A DNA stretch of 64,000 nucleotides, from assembly GCF_028369105.1 (NCBI RefSeq), contig NZ_JAQNDO010000001.1, positions 7,224,501 to 7,288,500 on the forward strand, given 5' to 3'. Made by a program: the position numbers and the translations under genes. Origin of the DNA: Polyangium mundeleinium (GTDB taxonomy: Bacteria > Myxococcota_A > Polyangia > Polyangiales > Polyangiaceae). Shown here piece by piece: positions 42,607-51,660 of the stretch. The number at the start of each line of letters is the position of its first letter. The first letter of the stretch is position 1. Below the pieces are notes generated by a model. It was not told the origin of the DNA. It saw only the letters and a program-made list of their open reading frames with translations, and searched no databases.

Positions 42607-44955
42607 ATGACCATGCTCGACCGCAACCACCGCGCTCCCGAGCCGCTTCGTCCGACCTCGAAGCCCACGCAAGAGTGGTCCGTTTTGAGCCGCCGCGGGA
42701 TGACCAGGTGGACTCGCACCGAGCTATGGCAGTCGCGGCCCCAGCCCGAAGGCTCGAATCATAGCCAATCCCTTGATCCGCTACCTCTCGCACCATGGCA
42801 ACGGCCGTTCCTCGATATACCTGTCTTTCCGCCTAGCGCGCCGCGTAGCTCTGACAGCACGAACGGTGCCGATGCCAAGCAAGGACTCGCGGGCGAGAAC
42901 GCAAAGCTCGCGCCGGTGCTCATGCCGCCGCCGGTCCAGCGCAAAGCGACCGTCAGTTCCTCGGGTGATCCGTACGAGCGCGAGGCAGACGAGGTGGCGG
43001 ACAAGGTGATGCGGATGGCTGAGCCGGCGCCCGTGGGCTCGGCGCCCGTGGGCTCAGCGCCCGTCGCCATCCAACGAAAATGCACGGCATGCGAAGAGGA
43101 GGACAAGGAGAAAATTTACGCCAAGCGCGTGCCTTCTACGAATCCCGCGGCGAGCCTGGATGCCGTGGATGTCACACGCGCCACCCAGCAGGGCGGAGCG
43201 CCCATGCCGAGAGATGTACGCGATTTTTTCGAGCCGCGCTTCGGCTACGACTTCGGCTCCGTACGGATCCACCACGACAGTGCAGCCGCAGAATCCGCAC
43301 AAGCCATCCATGCCCGCGCTTACACCTTCGGGCGGGACATCGTGTTTGCCAGGGGGCAGTACTCCCCGGAAACCACGGATGGAAGAAGGCTGCTCGCGCA
43401 CGAACTCGTGCACGTGCGACAACAGGCATCAGGCGCCGGACCATCTTTGGTACAGCGGCAGCCCGACAAAGACCACTGCGGGCCGATTCGCGCGATCGCC
43501 TATAACTATCGCGTGGCGGCGCAGGAGGGGAGGATGGAGGATGCACGCAAGTTGCTCTCGCAAGCATCGAAGGAGGACGCCGCCTACCTGCATTGCCGCC
43601 TGACAGCCCCGGGCGATGAGCTGTCGAAGTTCGCCCGAGCGAAGCTCTCGGATAAGGGCTTGACGGTGGCAACCAACCAGCTCAAGCGCAAGCTGGGCGT
43701 CCCCGAGGTGCCCGTGCCCGGCGCTGACAAGCGCAAACTGTGGGGGTCCCCAACCGCAAAGGACTACGAGCTCTTTTTTGCAGAGATGGCGAAGGGGCCG
43801 GACCCGGACGGATTCGTCATGGAATCCGATGGATTCATCGATTACGAATATCAGCCGACCTACAAGCAAGACAACCGCCGCGGGTGGTCCAAGTGGGTCA
43901 TCTTCACCTATCCTGACGGGAGCAAGATGGAGGTCCATCTCGACGCCATTCCCGAGGACAAACCGAACCAGCAGAGGGTGAAGCGGATCATCGAGCGGAT
44001 GTGGGGGGAGGACCTGCTTCGCATCACACAGATATCTGCAGATGCATCGATGTTCGTGGTCTCTGCCGCGACGGCGCTCAAAAATCCGCTAGGCAGCCCC
44101 TGGATCGCGCGAGGGTCGCCAGGCATGGTGCGGATACCGGGTCTGCGTGGCAATCTCTACGATCCTGCAGGCAGCAGCGCGAGCGCGGCGAACGATATGA
44201 CGTTCGCCCCGGTGAGCGGACCGGAGGTCCCGCCGAACGTCGTGCCGCTCGTCCGAAGCTCGCCGCCGCAGGTCTCGGGGACTCTCGCGCTCGACCTGTT
44301 TGCCCAGCAGAATGCGTTCGGTGCTCCCCTGCAAGACGTGACTCCGTTTTCTTTCTCGCGGCCGGCTCCCATGCCCCAGGCCGTGGCGCTGGACGTACCG
44401 CTTACTCCGACGCGCTTCTACCAGGTTCCAGGAAACCCCATCGCGCCGCCGGGTTGGGCAAGTGGGAGCACGCTCCCGATGGGCACCGTCACGTCCGTCC
44501 TCGACCCCCTCATCGAGGCATCCCGCCGGCAGCGTCAGCGGCAGACCGCCCCAGAGCCAGGCCTCACCCCTTTTCCCGAGGCCGAGGCCGAGGCCGAGCC
44601 CCAGCCCGAGCTCCGGCGCGACCCGCGGGAAGAGTGCCGCTCATGGAACCCCTATGCGATCAACTGCGAAACCGGCGCCTCCAATGCCGAGAGCTCCGTC
44701 CGACGCTTCCTCGCCAGCGCAGGGCACGCGAACATCTCCCGGCTGTCATGCTCCCAGAACAGCACCTTCACGGAGCGCGACGACATCATGGCGTGCAACG
44801 GGGCTCCCGGGATGACCTATCACTGCATTCCCGACGGGCGGCGGGACCTCACGGTCAGCGTCTTCGGCTGCCAATGTTGCGACGCCAAAGGGGATACGAG
44901 CTACACTTGGCGCGGTCCCCACTGGTCCATCAACCTATCGAAACGCGGACGATGA
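42607..44955 (+). CDS. DUF4157 protein, putative contractile-injection-system effector
   Basis: A 782-aa protein. After ~100 disordered residues comes PVQRKATVSSSGDPYEREADEVADKVMRM, then DUF4157: MPRDVRDFFEPRFGYDFGSVRIHHD ... ARAYTFGRDIVFARGQYSPET ... LLAHELVHVRQQ, with HExxH at 265-269. DUF4157 proteins are strongly associated with extracellular contractile injection systems and often carry toxic C-terminal domains. Residues ~290-782 are unrecognised, with a Pro/Glu linker and a final Cys-rich domain (CRSWNPYAINCE ... LSCSQNSTFTERDDIMAC ... CIPDG ... GCQCCDAKG). GAGG precedes the ATG. No sheath, tube or baseplate genes lie in the window. Confidence 0.85.
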   Translation: MTMLDRNHRAPEPLRPTSKPTQEWSVLSRRGMTRWTRTELWQSRPQPEGSNHSQSLDPLPLAPWQRPFLDIPVFPPSAPRSSDSTNGADAKQGLAGENAKLAPVLMPPPVQRKATVSSSGDPYEREADEVADKVMRMAEPAPVGSAPVGSAPVAIQRKCTACEEEDKEKIYAKRVPSTNPAASLDAVDVTRATQQGGAPMPRDVRDFFEPRFGYDFGSVRIHHDSAAAESAQAIHARAYTFGRDIVFARGQYSPETTDGRRLLAHELVHVRQQASGAGPSLVQRQPDKDHCGPIRAIAYNYRVAAQEGRMEDARKLLSQASKEDAAYLHCRLTAPGDELSKFARAKLSDKGLTVATNQLKRKLGVPEVPVPGADKRKLWGSPTAKDYELFFAEMAKGPDPDGFVMESDGFIDYEYQPTYKQDNRRGWSKWVIFTYPDGSKMEVHLDAIPEDKPNQQRVKRIIERMWGEDLLRITQISADASMFVVSAATALKNPLGSPWIARGSPGMVRIPGLRGNLYDPAGSSASAANDMTFAPVSGPEVPPNVVPLVRSSPPQVSGTLALDLFAQQNAFGAPLQDVTPFSFSRPAPMPQAVALDVPLTPTRFYQVPGNPIAPPGWASGSTLPMGTVTSVLDPLIEASRRQRQRQTAPEPGLTPFPEAEAEAEPQPELRRDPREECRSWNPYAINCETGASNAESSVRRFLASAGHANISRLSCSQNSTFTERDDIMACNGAPGMTYHCIPDGRRDLTVSVFGCQCCDAKGDTSYTWRGPHWSINLSKRGR

Positions 44956-45365
44956 GCATGAACCCGTCGAGCCCTCCCCCCGCTGAGCCCTCCGGATTGC
45001 CGGTGATCCGGCTGCGGGTCGATGACATCGAGGCTGCCCTCTCCTTCTATCGCCGCGTCTTCGAAGCCGACGCTGACGACGCGGATCCCCACGCGCTCTA
45101 CCCTGAGGGCAACCGTGCGCTCGTCTTCCGCATCCTGGGCCCCGACGAGGGCCCCCAGCCCACCGCCGGCGACGTGGAGGACGAGGACGCCGCCACCCCA
45201 CGATGCGAGCTCGTCGTAGACGACGTGGAGGCGTGGCTCGAGCGTGCTGGGGATGCTGGGGGGACGGTCAAGGCGCGCGTGGTCGACGATCGAGGGCGTG
45301 TGACCTATGGTCAATGGCGGGATCCCTTCGGCCACCTCTGGGCCCTGTCGGCAGCCGATAGGTGA
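44952..45365 (+). CDS. VOC (glyoxalase/PhnB-like) protein coupled to the DUF4157 gene
   Basis: A 137-aa protein. Two beta-alpha-beta-beta-beta modules of the vicinal-oxygen-chelate fold are visible: LPVIRLRVDDIEAALSFYRRVFEA ... ALVFRILGPDE, then CELVVDDVEAWLERAGDAGGTVKARV ... YGQWRDPFGHLWALSA. ATGAGC at 44952 overlaps the effector-like stop. VOC proteins are metalloenzymes or antibiotic-binding resistance proteins. Tight coupling raises the possibility of self-protection against the upstream product, but a plain enzyme role is equally open. Confidence 0.82.
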   Translation: MSMNPSSPPPAEPSGLPVIRLRVDDIEAALSFYRRVFEADADDADPHALYPEGNRALVFRILGPDEGPQPTAGDVEDEDAATPRCELVVDDVEAWLERAGDAGGTVKARVVDDRGRVTYGQWRDPFGHLWALSAADR

Positions 45366-45377
45366 CGGCTCCCGGGC

Positions 45378-45409
45378 CTTTTTGCATCGACCGCAACGCG
45401 GGCGATGCA
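45378..45409. repeat. Short palindromic repeat, copy 2
   Basis: CTTTTTGCATCGACCGC, AAC, GCGGGCGATGCA: the same element as at 42371-42403 with one stem mismatch. It lies between the VOC stop and the convergent TetR stop. Confidence 0.75.
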
Positions 45410-45410
45410 A

Positions 45411-46070
45411 TCAGGCACGCCGGCCGCCCGGGCTCCTGTAGGCGCGCAGCATTCGAAGGGAGAGCTCGACGTGCACGTCGGCGAGCTCGTCGAGGGAGAG
45501 CGCCTCGGACGGCGCGTACCAGTACGGGAGGCGCACGCCGATCGCGGAGAGCGCCGCGGCGGTCGCCACCTCGTCGGGCACGGAAAACCGTCCCATCGCC
45601 ACCCCGCGCACGAGGACTTCCCGGACGAGCGCCAGCGATTGCGCGCGAATGGCGAGCGCCGGGGCAGCGAGATCGGCCGTCAGGGCGTAGATCTCTTCGT
45701 TGACCACCACCGAAAGGTGCGGATAGGTCGCGTGCAGGAGGGTGTGGGCCCGGACGAGCGCGCAGATCTGCTCGAGCGGATCGTCGCCCGCGTCGCGCAG
45801 CGCCGCCTGCAAGGTGACGGCGTGCACCTCGTGGCCCACGCGGACGAGCTCCGCGAGCACGTGCTCCTTCGAGGGGAAGTGCGCGTACAGCGCGCTCGGC
45901 TGCAGCTCCAGCGGCTTCGCGATGTCGCGGACCGACGTGCCGTGGAAGCCCTCGCTCGCGAAGAGCTGCAAGGCCACCTCCAGGATCCGCCGTCGCGGGC
46001 CCTCGGGCACGGAGGACGGCGGGAGGGTCGCCGTTGCTGCGCGCAGACGTGAAGCCCTGAGGGAGCTCAT
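45411..46070 (-). CDS. TetR-family transcriptional repressor
   Basis: A 219-aa regulator. The N-terminal TetR HTH (RRRILEVALQLFASEGFHGTSVRDIAKPLELQPSALYAHFPSKEHVLAELV) is textbook. The C-terminal ligand domain is helical and unassigned. It is divergent from the alpha/beta-hydrolase gene, with a candidate operator between them, so it may control that gene and itself. Confidence 0.92.
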   Translation of the reverse strand: MSSLRASRLRAATATLPPSSVPEGPRRRILEVALQLFASEGFHGTSVRDIAKPLELQPSALYAHFPSKEHVLAELVRVGHEVHAVTLQAALRDAGDDPLEQICALVRAHTLLHATYPHLSVVVNEEIYALTADLAAPALAIRAQSLALVREVLVRGVAMGRFSVPDEVATAAALSAIGVRLPYWYAPSEALSLDELADVHVELSLRMLRAYRSPGGRRA

Positions 46071-46085
46071 GGGCTTCCGTTTTTG

Positions 46086-46099
46086 AACGAGCGTTCGTT
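46086..46099. promoter_or_regulatory. Candidate TetR operator
   Basis: AACGAGCGTTCGTT is a near-palindrome (AACGA-N4-TCGTT), similar to the GAACG/CGTTC half-sites used by many TetR proteins. It sits 16 bp upstream of the TetR start and within the divergent region. Confidence 0.55.
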
Positions 46100-46182
46100 T
46101 GTGTCAACGAAATCATCCCGTCGTGACGTCGAGGGGTGTCGGCATCGTTCCACCTTCGCCCTGCTCGCGGTAGGTTCCCTCC

Positions 46183-47556
46183 ATGCGTTTCCTTTCCTGG
46201 GCCGTGTGTTTCGGGCTCCTCGTGGCGTGCGGGGGCAACGATCCCTCCTCCGGCGCCGGCGGCACGGCGGGATCGGGCGGGGGCGGCGGCGCGGGCGGAT
46301 TCACGTACACGTTCGAAACGATCGGCACGCGGAGCGCGGCGATCGACACCACGACCTACGAGGCCACGCTCGTCGCCGCGCATCGCTCCGACGGCGGGAC
46401 GAGTTATCTGATGGTGATTCCCGCCGCGAAATCGCCGGCCTCGGTCGTCGTCGACATGGCGCCGTACACGGGGATCGATTGGACTGGCGAGGAGGTCGAC
46501 ACCCGCCACGCGACCGAAAACCCCGGGCCGTTTGGGCTCTATCCGGACACGGACGCGCCGCTCGACCCGCCGTCGACCGAGACGTGCGCATATGGCTTCG
46601 TGTCCGTAGAGACGCAGATCCAGGGCGAGGCCTTTCACCTCCTGAATGGCCACGCCGTGATCGTCGCGTTCGGCCGATTTTATGCAGGCGGCTCCCTCGC
46701 GGACGACGCCGCCGACGCCGCCGCGCCGTTCCATTACATCGAGGCGCATGCGGCCGATTTCGAACCATCGCGCATCGGCGTCCACGGGAACTCGTGGGGC
46801 GGGTTCATGGCGCTCGCGGGCGTCGGCAGGCGCCCGGCGGGGCAGTCGATCCGCGCCGTGACCGCCGCGAATCCGCCGACCGATTTCGTCGACCTCTACG
46901 ATTACTGGATGACCACGCTCCCCGCCGTGTATCCGTACAAGGACGAGCTCGGCTTCTTCGAGGGATACCGGCGGCGCATCGAGGCGGCCACGGGCGGCCC
47001 GCCGGCGGAAGACGAGGCGGCTTTTGCGGCATGGCGGCGTGACGCCCTCTGCGCCGGGCTCGACGGCGACGTGGTGATCCCCCAGGACGACTGGGACACG
47101 CTGGTGCCGGTCACGCAGACGGAGTCGTTCCTGGCCGCGTGCAGCGAAAAAGCGCGGGGGCTCTTCTGGCGCCGCCGCACGCCCGTGGAGTACGCGGCGA
47201 TTCACCTGGCCCACGGCGCGCTGGAGCAAGAGCCCGGATTCCCGTCGTCGCGGACCCTCGGGTTTTTGCACCTGCACCGCTCGCTTGCGAACGAATCCGA
47301 CGCGGTGCTCGCCTACTACGAGGATGCCGCGCTGCGTATCTTCTTCCAGACGGTCCACGATGCCCAGGTCGACGGCAAGGACATCACGTACGCCGCGCCC
47401 GCGCTCGCCGACCTGCTCGATCCACGCGTCGCCGCCTACGATCTCGGGACGACGAAGGCGACCCCCGGGCCGGAGCTCGCGAGCGCCCTCGTGAGCGACA
47501 TCTGGGGAACGCCGGTCACGCCGGCGGACCTGGCCCAGGGCTTCCCCGCGCCCTGA
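46183..47556 (+). CDS. Alpha/beta-hydrolase-like lipoprotein
   Basis: A 457-aa protein. The signal ends L-L-V-A-C and is followed by a Gly-rich linker. The hydrolase core has VVVDMAPYTGIDW (strand/oxyanion region), IGVHGNSWGGFMALAGVG (nucleophile elbow G-N-S-W-G) and later Asp/His candidates (LANESDAVLAYY, VHDAQVDG). It resembles prolyl-oligopeptidase/secreted-acyl-hydrolase types. Surface-bound esterase or peptidase is likely. May be controlled by the divergent TetR protein. Confidence 0.8.
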   Translation: MRFLSWAVCFGLLVACGGNDPSSGAGGTAGSGGGGGAGGFTYTFETIGTRSAAIDTTTYEATLVAAHRSDGGTSYLMVIPAAKSPASVVVDMAPYTGIDWTGEEVDTRHATENPGPFGLYPDTDAPLDPPSTETCAYGFVSVETQIQGEAFHLLNGHAVIVAFGRFYAGGSLADDAADAAAPFHYIEAHAADFEPSRIGVHGNSWGGFMALAGVGRRPAGQSIRAVTAANPPTDFVDLYDYWMTTLPAVYPYKDELGFFEGYRRRIEAATGGPPAEDEAAFAAWRRDALCAGLDGDVVIPQDDWDTLVPVTQTESFLAACSEKARGLFWRRRTPVEYAAIHLAHGALEQEPGFPSSRTLGFLHLHRSLANESDAVLAYYEDAALRIFFQTVHDAQVDGKDITYAAPALADLLDPRVAAYDLGTTKATPGPELASALVSDIWGTPVTPADLAQGFPAP

Positions 47557-47569
47557 GGGGCATCGAGAA

Positions 47570-47629
47570 ACGCGTATCCTTCCGGTCGCGGGGCCCAGCG
47601 AGGCCCCCTTCTTCCGAAAGGATACGCGT
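47570..47629 (+). promoter_or_regulatory. Inverted repeat that covers the next gene's ribosome site
   Basis: ACGCGTATCCTT (47570-47581) pairs exactly with AAGGATACGCGT (47618-47629), which contains the AAAGGAT ribosome site of the gene starting at 47631. The 36-nt loop is itself GC-rich. It could be a 5'-UTR control element or simply the terminator of the upstream gene. Confidence 0.5.
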
Positions 47630-47630
47630 G

Positions 47631-48983
47631 ATGAACACGAAGACCTTGCTTCTCGCGTGCGCGGCGCTCGCCGCCGCCTGCACCACGACCGAGGCGCCGC
47701 CGCCCGCAGGAAACGCCTTCAGCGTACGCGCCGGCGGATCGAGCTGCGACCGCGGCCTCGAGGTGGCCACGAGCGAAGCCGGCGACATCGCCCTCGTCGG
47801 CACGTTCGAGGGGACGGTCGATTTCGGCGGCGGCCCCCTCGTCTCGGCCGGCGGCACCGACATCGCATTCGCCACGTGGGACGCCGAGGGCAAACCCGGC
47901 AAAAGCGTGCGCTTCGGAACAGCCTCCTCGGAGGGTGCCCCGCGGATCGTCGCGGCCGGCGGGGGCGCGTGGGTGATCGCGGTGAACACGCAATCGGAGC
48001 TGGATTTCGGCGGCGGCCCGCTCACGCCTCCCGGCGCGGCCGGTGCCGCGATCGGAAAGCTCGACGCGGACGGCAAGCCCGTCTTCAGCACCATGCTCGG
48101 CGCGACCGTGTCCGGGATGGCCGCCGGCGGGGACGACACGCTGGTCGTCACGGGCAGCTACAGCGGCACGCTCGTCCTCGGCGGCGCGACGCTGACGAGC
48201 GCGGGCGCGACGGACGTGTTCGTCGCCAAGCTCGACGGGAGCGGGGCGCCGATCTGGGCCCGCTCGTTCGGCAGCGCGGGCCTCGAATCCGGCATGGATG
48301 TCGCCGTGGACGGGAGCGGAAATGTCCTCCTCGGCGGCGGGATCCTCGCGCCGGTCGATTTCGGCGGCGGGCCGGCCACGATCACGGGCGGCGTGGACGC
48401 CGTGCTCGTGAAGCTCGACGCAGACGGCAACCACGTCTTCACGAAGACCTTCGGCGACGTCGCGGACCAGGTGATCCAGGCCGTGGCCGCCGACGCCGAC
48501 GGGAGCATCCTCTTCGGCGGGCTCTTCGAGGGTCGGCTCGATTTCGGCAGCGGCGAGCTCGCCAGCCAGGGCCGTGATCTTTTCCTCGGAAAACTCGATT
48601 CGAAAGGCGCCGAGGTGTGGACCCGGACGTTCCGGCTCACCTCGGCGGAATGGGACGACTCGGCCCCGCGGATCGCGGTCGATCCCAGGGGCGGGCTCGT
48701 CGTGACGGGGACGTTCAACGAGGCCTTGAACCTCGGCGGCGTGGCGCTCGAAGGCGCCGGGCAGACCGACGTCTACTTCGCGCGCTACGACGCCACGGGC
48801 AAACACGTCCAGAGCCGCGCGATCGGGCATTCCGGTTATGACCTCGCGGGCGGCGTCGCCGTGGACCGGGTCGGGGCCGCGGCGATCACGGGATCGTTTT
48901 ACGGGACGATCGACCTCGGCCAGGGTCCGCTCGAAAGCGCGGGCGACTGCGACATCTTCCTCGCGAGGTTCGCCGCGCCCTGA
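47631..48983 (+). CDS. Beta-propeller (SBBP-like) lipoprotein
   Basis: A 450-aa protein. MNTKTLLLACAALAAAC gives lipobox A-A-A-C. Repeats of the form DFGGGPLVSAGGTDIAFATWDAEG, LGGATLTSAGATDVFVAKLDGSG and DFGGGPATITGGVDAVLVKLDADG predict a propeller of about eight blades, of the SBBP type frequent in Polyangiales. GAAAGGAT lies 7 nt upstream. No catalytic motif. Confidence 0.83.
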   Translation: MNTKTLLLACAALAAACTTTEAPPPAGNAFSVRAGGSSCDRGLEVATSEAGDIALVGTFEGTVDFGGGPLVSAGGTDIAFATWDAEGKPGKSVRFGTASSEGAPRIVAAGGGAWVIAVNTQSELDFGGGPLTPPGAAGAAIGKLDADGKPVFSTMLGATVSGMAAGGDDTLVVTGSYSGTLVLGGATLTSAGATDVFVAKLDGSGAPIWARSFGSAGLESGMDVAVDGSGNVLLGGGILAPVDFGGGPATITGGVDAVLVKLDADGNHVFTKTFGDVADQVIQAVAADADGSILFGGLFEGRLDFGSGELASQGRDLFLGKLDSKGAEVWTRTFRLTSAEWDDSAPRIAVDPRGGLVVTGTFNEALNLGGVALEGAGQTDVYFARYDATGKHVQSRAIGHSGYDLAGGVAVDRVGAAAITGSFYGTIDLGQGPLESAGDCDIFLARFAAP

Positions 48984-48989
48984 GGGCCC

Positions 48990-49946
48990 TCAGAACGACA
49001 CCTGAACCACCCCTGCCCCGCCGCCCGGCCCGGGCGCGATCGCAAACCGCACGTCCCCCGCCGGCGCCGGGGCCCACAGGGATCCCGCCGCGAACAGCCC
49101 CACCCCCGCGAGGCTCATCCCCACGATCGCCGTCGCGCTCGTCATGGACACGCCCCCCGGCTCCGGATCGCCGGCCGTCCCGCTCGTCTCGAGCGACGTC
49201 GAGAGCCCCGCGATCGAGGCCATGGTCAAGCCGCCGAGGCCGATCACGAGCGCCCCGAGCGCGAGCCAGCGCCGATCCTCGAGTGTCATGGGCCGCGGGA
49301 GCGGCTCGGGGTGGAGCACGATGAGCTGCCGCGTGAGCTCGTCCGCGAGCGGAGGCACCTCGACGTCGACCAAGGTCCCCACCTCGCCCACCACGACCTC
49401 ACGCCGGAACGCCCGCTTTCCCGGCGCGGCCGCTTCGAGCACGTGCGCCCCCGTCGTGACGACGATCCCCGCGTTCCAGAGGGTTCGCTCGATCTCGCGC
49501 CCATCCCAGGTGATGGAGAGATCGGGCTCTTTCAGGGCCTCGTCGGGGACGATCAGGTTCACCACCGCGACCCGCGGGCCCAGCGCGGCGAGGCGGGCGC
49601 GGGCGACCTCGGCCCGATCCTCGGCGTGCCGCTGCCGCGCCTGGGTGGCCACATCCTGGTACATCATGAACGCCTCGCCGAGCCGCTCGGTGTGCTCGTA
49701 ACACTCGGCCAGGCGGAACATCGTCCCCATCGCCGGATCGAGCCGCCGGCTCTCCTCCAGCATCGGGCAGGCCCGCGCGTGCCTGCCCTCGTCCATGAGC
49801 TCGAGCGCGCGGCGGAACAAGGTCTCTGCCCGCTGCTCGGCGAACGGCTCCCGCGTCCCCTCGGCGGCCGCGGGCCGCGCGAACGACGAGATCACCACGA
49901 CGACGGAGACAAGGAGGATCGGGCTCTTCGGAAGATGAAGTTTCAT
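48990..49946 (-). CDS. TPR-containing envelope protein
   Basis: A 318-aa protein. A signal (LLVSVVVVISSFARPAAA) leads to a TPR-like region (AETLFRRALELMDEGRHARACPMLEESRRLDPAMGTMFRLAECYEHTERLGEAFMMYQDV). A PEGA-like beta segment (LSITWDGREIERTLWNAGIVVTTGAHVLEAAAPGKRAFRREVVVGE) follows, then two hydrophobic helices near the C-terminus. Its start overlaps the kinase stop (ATGA). It shares design with the TPR proteins at 56-57 kb and 63-64 kb. Confidence 0.8.
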   Translation of the reverse strand: MKLHLPKSPILLVSVVVVISSFARPAAAEGTREPFAEQRAETLFRRALELMDEGRHARACPMLEESRRLDPAMGTMFRLAECYEHTERLGEAFMMYQDVATQARQRHAEDRAEVARARLAALGPRVAVVNLIVPDEALKEPDLSITWDGREIERTLWNAGIVVTTGAHVLEAAAPGKRAFRREVVVGEVGTLVDVEVPPLADELTRQLIVLHPEPLPRPMTLEDRRWLALGALVIGLGGLTMASIAGLSTSLETSGTAGDPEPGGVSMTSATAIVGMSLAGVGLFAAGSLWAPAPAGDVRFAIAPGPGGGAGVVQVSF

Positions 49947-51415
49947 TTGCGTGAACGACCAAAAGGATCCGCCGCTCGTTTCAGCGGCTCTTTCTTGCGG
50001 GCCTTCGCGTCGTCGCCCGGGGGCGCCTCCGCCTCGTCCGCACATCCCGCGAGGCCGGTGATCACCGGCGGCGCAGGCACCTTCGGGGATTCGGCCGGGA
50101 CGGCGGGCCCGGCGAGCGCCTCGGCGACGGGCGCGACGTTCGTCGGGGCCACCTCCGCCGCGTCGGTCGCGGCGCTCGCGGGGCGGGCGCGCGTGGCGAA
50201 GCTCTGTTCCTCCCGCGACACCCAGAGGCCCGCCCCGCCGCCCACCACGGCCGCGACGAGCAGCGCCGCGGCCACCACGCGCGAGCCATGCTCCCGCGCC
50301 CGCGCGGAGACCGACCACGTCCCGCCCCACGCGGCCCCCGTCGGCTCGGACGTCGAGATCGGCAGCGTCGGCTCCTGCACGGAGCGGAGCGTCGGCGCGC
50401 TGTTCATCGCGGCCCGGCAGTCGGGGGACGTCGGCACGTCGTCCGGCGCCGGATCCATCGGGGCAACCACGGGCAGCACGCTCACGGCGGGCGTCGAGGG
50501 CAACGACGCGCGGCTCGGCTTGCGCAGGCTGCGCGGCGCCTCGTCCTCGGGCACGAACGGCGCGAGCGCGGCGGCGAGCATGAGCGCCGAGGGAAACCGA
50601 TCGTCCGGTTTTTTCCGCAAGCAGCGGCGCACCACCGCGTCGAGGGCCGGGGGCACGTCGGGCCGACGCACCGAAAGCGGCCGCGGCTCACGCTCCAGGA
50701 TCCCCTCGTACACGTCCGACAGGCTCCGCGCCGCGAACGGCGCCTCCCCCGCGAGCAGCCTGTACAGGATGGCGCCGAGCGCCCACAGGTCCGTCCGCGC
50801 GTCGACGTCGCGCGTCGAGCGCATCTGCTCCGGCGACATGTAGAGCGGCGAGCCGAGGATGTCGGTCGTCCGGGTCATCCCCGAGGGCGCGCGGGCGTCG
50901 CAGCGCTTCGAGATGCCGAAATCGAGCACCTTGACGCAGGGCGATCCGTCGGGTCTGTGGGTGAGGAAGAGGTTCGCCGGCTTCAGATCGCGGTGAATGA
51001 TGCCGGCCGCGTGGGCCTCGACGAGCGCGGTGCAGGCGTGCAGCACGTAGAGCACGGCCTCGGCCACGGGCAGACACTCGCGCTTCTTGCCGAGCTGCTG
51101 CAGATCGCAACCTTCGAGGTATTCCAGCAGGATGTACGGGATGCCCCGCGGCGTCCTTCCTGCGTCGAAGACACGCGCCACGTGCTCGCTACGTAACTTC
51201 GCGGCTGCCCGCGCTTCCCGGAAGAAACGCGCGAGCGCTTGCCTGTTCCCGATCTCGGCGGGGTGCATCAGCTTCACGGCGTAGAGCGCGTCGAGCTGCG
51301 TGTGCCTCGCCGCGACCACGATCCCCATGCCGCCGACGCCGAGAACACGCTCGACACGGTACTTTCCAAAGAGCACGTCTCCCACCGATACACGCGCGAA
51401 CGACGGCTCGTTCAT
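49943..51415 (-). CDS. Transmembrane Ser/Thr protein kinase
   Basis: A 490-aa PknB-type kinase. In order: glycine loop VLGVGGMGIVVAARH, lysine in YAVKLM, catalytic loop IIHRDLKPANLFL, DFGISKR, activation segment GSPLYMSPEQM and TDLWALGAILYRLLAG. A linker rich in Pro/Ser/Ala is followed by one transmembrane helix (VVAAALLVAAVVGGGAGLWV) and a ~100-residue external tail with no recognised sensor. ATG 51415 matches the conserved kinase start. Co-translated with the TPR protein, a likely substrate or partner. Confidence 0.93.
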   Translation of the reverse strand: MNEPSFARVSVGDVLFGKYRVERVLGVGGMGIVVAARHTQLDALYAVKLMHPAEIGNRQALARFFREARAAAKLRSEHVARVFDAGRTPRGIPYILLEYLEGCDLQQLGKKRECLPVAEAVLYVLHACTALVEAHAAGIIHRDLKPANLFLTHRPDGSPCVKVLDFGISKRCDARAPSGMTRTTDILGSPLYMSPEQMRSTRDVDARTDLWALGAILYRLLAGEAPFAARSLSDVYEGILEREPRPLSVRRPDVPPALDAVVRRCLRKKPDDRFPSALMLAAALAPFVPEDEAPRSLRKPSRASLPSTPAVSVLPVVAPMDPAPDDVPTSPDCRAAMNSAPTLRSVQEPTLPISTSEPTGAAWGGTWSVSARAREHGSRVVAAALLVAAVVGGGAGLWVSREEQSFATRARPASAATDAAEVAPTNVAPVAEALAGPAVPAESPKVPAPPVITGLAGCADEAEAPPGDDAKARKKEPLKRAADPFGRSRK

Positions 51416-51660
51416 CGCACCCGTCCCCCCTCTCGTCCCTCGGCGGTATGCTCGGAGAGCCGAACTGCGCTCCCGTCCCCCCGGGGCTCTCCCCCTCTGT
51501 GCTCTCGTTCGATGCCCGACCCTCCCGGTTTGCCGCACCGCGCAGAGGACCTCCGATGCGAAAAATCTCCTGGAATGTGGCCCGGACGGGGGCTGCCGCT
51601 CCGGGCGTGCCCGCGTGTTTTTTCCTCGGCGGCCAAACCCGACTAAGCTCCCCCCGAGCC

